Assembly: GCA_017421145.1 (NCBI GenBank)
Contig: JAFOTA010000224.1
Location: forward strand, 1 to 17,861
Source: Treponema sp.
GTDB lineage: Bacteria; Spirochaetota; Spirochaetia; Treponematales; Treponemataceae
DNA: 17,861 bases
Direction: 5' to 3'
The translations under genes were made by a program, and so were the position numbers. Below, in pieces: positions 14,921 to 17,861 of the stretch. Under the pieces are notes generated by a model. It was not told the DNA's origin. It saw only the letters and a program-made list of their open reading frames with translations, and made no database searches. The stretch's first letter is position 1, and each line of letters begins with the position of its first letter.

Positions 14921-15012
14921 GTTTCACAGTATACCACTTTTTTTCACGATGGACTACTGTTTTTTTCCCTTACGCCGGGGAAATATTAGGGAACGGCTGA
15001 TTAAACAAGCTT
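14921..15012 (-). other. Gap upstream of parA with alternative hairpins
   Basis: 92 bases. A hairpin with arms 14964-14969 and 14978-14983 (TTTCCC/GGGAAA, 8-base loop) competes with one using arms 14965-14970 and 14988-14993 (TTCCCT/AGGGAA). On the minus transcript the hairpins are followed by an A-run rather than a U-run, so neither is a standard terminator for the upstream gene. The parA -10 element lies at the other end of the gap. Confidence 0.35.
14928..14933 (-). promoter_or_regulatory. parA -10 element, likely leaderless start
   Basis: TATACT on the minus strand, five of six consensus bases, preceded by GG. No good -35 is visible 17 bases upstream (TAGTCC). The distance to the parA ATG is seven bases, which would place the transcription start at or next to the first base of the start codon. 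Confidence 0.5.
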
Positions 15013-15381
15013 TTAGCAGTTTCTTAGATTTCTTTCGCGGATTTGGTTTTCGAGTACGGCAAGGGCTTTTTTGAAATTTTCGTCGCTGCTTCCTGCTATG
15101 ACGGAATCACAAAGGCTGCTGATTTGGGTGACGTTCATAAGAATTTCCTGTTCCAGCTTTGCGGCATCGATCGAACATGCCTGGGACATGGAATTCACGG
15201 TTTCGTCCAGGGATTCAATCTTCTTTTTTTCGGCGAAATTCTTATCAGGGAGGGCATTGGTTTTTAGCACAAGATTGTCCAAAGACGAGCGGATCTGTTC
15301 TATCAAGCCCAATCCGGGGCGTTTAGGCTCCTCTGATTTTTTTCCGAATATTCTATGTATAAATGACTTTTTCTCTTCCAT
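15013..15381 (-). CDS. Unknown small protein (122 residues), upstream of parAB
   Basis: Starts at ATG 15381; the upstream bases are rich in AG (GGAAGAGAAG) and can serve as a ribosome site. The protein is soluble, with no signal peptide or membrane span. A basic head (FIHRIFGKKSEEPKRPG) is followed by mostly helical sequence with heptad-like leucines and isoleucines (LGLIEQIRSSLDNLVL, then AKLEQEILMNVTQISSLC and FKKALAVLENQIRERNL), suggesting a coiled-coil or helical-bundle protein. No enzymatic motif is present. It has its own promoter and a 92-base gap before parA, so it is not tightly bound to that operon. The family is not recognised; a cytoskeletal or membrane-associated adaptor is possible but unsupported. 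Confidence 0.7.
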   Translation of the reverse strand: MEEKKSFIHRIFGKKSEEPKRPGLGLIEQIRSSLDNLVLKTNALPDKNFAEKKKIESLDETVNSMSQACSIDAAKLEQEILMNVTQISSLCDSVIAGSSDENFKKALAVLENQIRERNLRNC

Positions 15382-15444
15382 AACTTCTCTTCCATTTTTC
15401 TGATAAAACCGGCGTTCAATGCATATCCGGCAGTCAACCTACCA

Positions 15445-15473
15445 ATTCTAATTCATACTTGATATTTTTTCAA
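15445..15473 (-). promoter_or_regulatory. Promoter for the 122-residue protein gene
   Basis: On the minus strand TTGAAA (15473-15468), a 17-base spacer, then TAGAAT (15450-15445). Both hexamers match consensus at five of six positions. The predicted start near 15438 gives a leader of about 56 bases. Its -35 lies only three bases from the -35 of the divergent promoter. Confidence 0.6.
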
Positions 15474-15488
15474 TCCAAAGATTATAAT
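15459..15488 (+). promoter_or_regulatory. Promoter for the lipoprotein-phosphoesterase pair
   Basis: TTGATA (15459-15464), an 18-base spacer, then a perfect TATAAT (15483-15488). The predicted transcription start, about 15494-15496, coincides with the ATG at 15496. An earlier ATG at 15487 lies inside the -10 element, so it cannot be the start for this promoter. Confidence 0.65.
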
Positions 15489-15495
15489 GGTCATT

Positions 15496-16254
15496 ATGAA
15501 ACGTTTTGTTGTTATTTGTTTGTGCATTATGTTTTCTATAATCTGCATATCCTGCGGAAAAAGGAAATCCTCGTCTACGGCAAAAAAGAGTGCCGCGGCA
15601 GATTTTTCGGATGAGAACACGCCTGCTGAAAAAAAATGGACGAATGAAGACGGTGCATTGTGCATAATCTTCGGCTACGGATTCAATGATCAGGAATTCT
15701 ATACAAAATCAGTGCAAAAGCTCGGTGATTATTATGGGCTTGAAGAAAACGGCGGTCTGATTTATCCGCTCCATTTCCCGGATGATTTCAAAAACGGAAT
15801 AAGCGGGCTAAGGAAAATGCTTGAAGGAATACAAATCAAAGCCATCATATTCCTTGGCGCACCGGATGACACTCATGAAGTGCTTTTCAAATATCAGGAA
15901 ATGTACGGCGGAGAGATTCCGTTCCCTGTTATTTCGCTTTTTCCTCAGGACAATATACTCGGTCAGGAATCCACATGCTCGCTGATCATAGACTATGAAA
16001 GGAATTCGGTTGAAGACAAGACTTACAATGAAGTGGTTTTGACGACGAACAGCATTGATGCCGAACAAGTTTTCATAAACACGGTAAGCTATGCTGCAAA
16101 TCTTGAAGGAAACATGATCAAGGGAAACGACGTGGGTGCAGAACTTAAAAAAATCGTCGAAAAAATCGTGGGGCCGGACAAAAAAGTGCACCGTTATGTT
16201 GACAGCGGAAGCGGAATGACCTCACTGAATCATTACACGCTGGAGAGCCGCTAG
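15496..16254 (+). CDS. Lipoprotein, possibly DUF3798/periplasmic-binding-like
   Basis: 252 residues from the ATG at 15496 (an upstream ATG at 15487 is part of the TATAAT box). The signal region MKRFVVICLCIMFSIICISC gives Cys20 as the likely lipidated residue in a relaxed spirochaete lipobox. A Ser/Lys-rich linker follows. Residues about 50-220 alternate strands and helices like a periplasmic-binding or flavodoxin-like fold: ALCIIFGYGFND, then IKAIIFLGAPDDTHEVLFKY, IPFPVISLFPQDN and CSLIIDYE. This resembles the DUF3798 lipoproteins common in treponemes and clostridia, but I hold that loosely. No ABC transporter gene is adjacent. The stop TAG shares its G with the GTG start of the next gene, so the two are co-translated. 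Confidence 0.75.
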   Translation: MKRFVVICLCIMFSIICISCGKRKSSSTAKKSAAADFSDENTPAEKKWTNEDGALCIIFGYGFNDQEFYTKSVQKLGDYYGLEENGGLIYPLHFPDDFKNGISGLRKMLEGIQIKAIIFLGAPDDTHEVLFKYQEMYGGEIPFPVISLFPQDNILGQESTCSLIIDYERNSVEDKTYNEVVLTTNSIDAEQVFINTVSYAANLEGNMIKGNDVGAELKKIVEKIVGPDKKVHRYVDSGSGMTSLNHYTLESR

Positions 16255-16928
16255 TGGATGCATTGAAATCTTTTGAGCAGGAAGGTATTCTCTTTCACGG
16301 AAACGAAAATGCCGTTGAAAACCTTGCACAAAAGGAGTGCGCGACAATTGCGGTAGTCTCTGATTCCCACGGTGACACAAGGAGCCTTGCCGTTGTCCTG
16401 AAAAATATCGACAACTGCGATGCCCTTGTTTTTTGCGGAGACGGCGTAAGTGATTGCCTGAGCCTGCTGGGAACATTTTTATCCGACCCGAAAATCATGA
16501 TTCCGCCTGTAATCGCTCTTGTGAGGGGGAACAACGACCTTGCATTTTTCAGCCTGAAAAATCCTGAAACCGGAACTTTATCCAGCATATCGGCACCGTC
16601 GGATGTAATGCTCACCGCTGCAGGACACAAAATCTTCATAACCCACGGACACAAATACGGAATCTACGCCGGAATAAAAAGCATGGTCGATGAGGCAAAA
16701 AGAAATGACGCACATGCCGTTCTGTTCGGGCACACTCATACGGCTTCCTATGCAGACAGTGACGGAATCCTTGCATTGAACCCGGGAAGCATAAGCCTGC
16801 CCAGGGAAAACCAGCCGAAATGCTTTGCAAAAATGTATTTTGAAAAAGGACGCAAACCAAGCGACTATGCGTTTTTCCAGCTGGACGGAAATGAGGCAAA
16901 AATCTTCAAGCAGGCCGTTATGATTTAG
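16254..16928 (+). CDS. YfcE/MJ0936-type metallophosphoesterase
   Basis: 224 residues from GTG at 16254, overlapping the preceding stop (TAGTG), with GGAG eight bases upstream. All metal ligands of the calcineurin-like family are present: Asp37 and His39 (VVSDSHGD), Asp63 (FCGDGVSD), Asn94 (VRGNND), His131 (ITHGHKYG), His160 and His162 (FGHTHT), plus the LNPGSISLPR end typical of YfcE/MJ0936 phosphodiesterases. Usual members are about 160-185 residues; here about 30 extra residues precede the first motif. It probably hydrolyses phosphodiesters with two metals (Mn or Ni in relatives); the physiological substrate is unknown. It is cytoplasmic, so its pairing with a lipoprotein is not explained by location. 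The 3' end overlaps the convergent methyltransferase gene by 11 bases. Confidence 0.92.
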   Translation: MDALKSFEQEGILFHGNENAVENLAQKECATIAVVSDSHGDTRSLAVVLKNIDNCDALVFCGDGVSDCLSLLGTFLSDPKIMIPPVIALVRGNNDLAFFSLKNPETGTLSSISAPSDVMLTAAGHKIFITHGHKYGIYAGIKSMVDEAKRNDAHAVLFGHTHTASYADSDGILALNPGSISLPRENQPKCFAKMYFEKGRKPSDYAFFQLDGNEAKIFKQAVMI

Positions 16929-17861
16929 ACAGTTTCTCATACATTTTAAACAGTTCCGTCACACATTCGTTTTCTTTCATTTTCAGGCTGAATCCATAGG
17001 CTTCCATCACAGCCTTGTCATTTTCCCTGTGCGCGTTCATAAGTTCCTTGGGCATAAAGTTTGCGTCGTAAAGGTCGGCGAGACTTGAATCCGGGAATTT
17101 GTCACGTGCGTCTAAAATAGCCTGTGCGGTCTTCTCTATTTTTGCTTTTTGCTCTTCGGTCGGATTTGGCCAGGGGAAATTGTTGTAGACGATATTGCCG
17201 GAATATTGATAACGCATTTCCAATCTTCCAGCTACGGTTCTCATCCATGAATTGTGGACGTTGCTCATAAGTATGCCGAATTCATAAAGGCTTGCGTCTG
17301 GAACTATAAGGGTGCTTCCGTTTATTACCGTGGAATGCTGCACGAATGCAATAGGAATGTACCTCCTTTTTTCTGATGACACTTTTGGAATTACGAGCAT
17401 GGCTGTATCCGGCTGGCGGATTTCACCGAAGAGGTATGGAGTGTCGGCAAGTTTTAAAGTCTGAGGTCTGGAACTTGAACGGCGGAATGCCCCTGTCGCC
17501 CTTACTCTTTCCGAAATGATTTTCGACGCGCGAAGTTCCTTTGGCGTTGCATCCACCAGCCACAAGCACCACCGCTCAAGATTTTGAAGAATCTCAACTC
17601 CTCCGGCATATTTACGGATAAATTTTTTATTTTCAGGATTCTCTTTGATTAACGCATACACATCTTCTTTTGAAAGTATCAAATGTCCGTCATCAATCGG
17701 CATACTTCCATAAGAAATTTCAGGAACCCTGCAGATGCTTTTGCCCCGGCTTTCTATGAAAACTGTAGGACCGTCAGTAAGATATGGATTTATATTTTTT
17801 GCTTTTATAAACTGTTTGTCATTAAGGAAAATTTTCTTGGCAATCTTTTTCTCACCAAAAC
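16918..17861 (-). CDS. MmeI-like DNA adenine methyltransferase / type IIL R-M enzyme, C-terminal 313 residues (5' end outside window)
   Basis: The frame is open from the right edge to the stop at 16918; the Met at 17703 is internal. The visible part opens with the target-recognition region of MmeI-like enzymes: INPYLTDGPTVFIESRGK, CRVPEISYGSMPIDDGHLIL, then RWCLWLVDATPKELRAS and SERVRATGAFRRSS. It continues with the conserved core (FVQHSTVINGSTLIVP, then EMRYQYSGNIVYNNFPWP) and ends in the helical C-terminal domain (AQAILDARDKFPDSSLADLY). In MmeI relatives one polypeptide holds nuclease, N6-adenine methylase, recognition and C-terminal parts. The nuclease and the methylase motifs would lie outside the window, so whether it cuts DNA is unknown. 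Type IIL recognition regions swap specificity readily, making this an accessory, strain-variable gene. Confidence 0.9.
   Translation of the reverse strand, partial: FGEKKIAKKIFLNDKQFIKAKNINPYLTDGPTVFIESRGKSICRVPEISYGSMPIDDGHLILSKEDVYALIKENPENKKFIRKYAGGVEILQNLERWCLWLVDATPKELRASKIISERVRATGAFRRSSSRPQTLKLADTPYLFGEIRQPDTAMLVIPKVSSEKRRYIPIAFVQHSTVINGSTLIVPDASLYEFGILMSNVHNSWMRTVAGRLEMRYQYSGNIVYNNFPWPNPTEEQKAKIEKTAQAILDARDKFPDSSLADLYDANFMPKELMNAHRENDKAVMEAYGFSLKMKENECVTELFKMYEKLSKS

Noticed and set aside
15487..15495. ATG at 15487 as the lipoprotein start
   Set aside because: This ATG overlaps the TATAAT -10 box, and the ATG at 15496 gives a normal signal peptide.
15453..15665. Minus-strand frame of 70 residues across the divergent promoter
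   Set aside because: It crosses the promoter region and is antisense to the lipoprotein start, with no coding character.
17098..17116. CACGTG in the methyltransferase gene as a parS site
   Set aside because: Only the six-base core matches; the flanks do not fit the parS consensus.

Overview
The window looks like chromosomal DNA of a low-to-moderate GC spirochaete, most likely a host- or gut-associated Treponema. This rests on A/T-rich intergenic DNA, many lipoproteins with relaxed lipoboxes, and the protein flavour as a whole. It is an inference from family resemblance; no rRNA or other marker gene is present. All genes but two lie on the minus strand, packed with 1-26 base overlaps or very short gaps. 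No tRNA, rRNA, CRISPR array or insertion sequence was found, and no gene-free stretch exceeds 130 bases.

Right part (about 10777-17861). The 3' part of an MmeI-like DNA methyltransferase (minus, its 5' end outside the window) meets a metallophosphoesterase tail to tail with an 11-base overlap. The phosphoesterase follows a lipoprotein on the plus strand; these are the only two plus-strand genes. A divergent promoter region separates them from a 122-residue unknown protein. Next comes the chromosome-segregation pair parA-parB, tightly followed by a CadD-like membrane transporter, an HD-domain phosphohydrolase and an AraC-type regulator, probably one operon.

Left part (1-10651). A compact, divergent type II secretion (T2SS) operon reads gspD, gspE, gspF, gspG, a short GspK/PilX-like pseudopilin, a second pseudopilin-like protein that starts at the mature +1 position, and a bitopic membrane protein with a GspL/PilN-like layout. 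The same transcript probably continues into three lipoprotein genes (carboxypeptidase-regulatory-like/helical repeats, a small unknown, a clostripain-family cysteine protease). After a 126-base gap lies a large exported RHS/YD-repeat protein that runs off the left edge.

Main idea for follow-up: a minimal T2SS physically linked to a candidate cargo (the RHS/YD protein) and a candidate maturation protease (C11 family). Regulatory layers visible in the DNA are an AraC-type regulator just upstream of gspD, a good sigma70-type promoter before gspD, and two perfect FNR-type boxes (TTGAT-N4-ATCAA) 41 bases apart before gspG. gspC, gspM, the prepilin peptidase gspO and an assigned gspH/I/J are not in the window.
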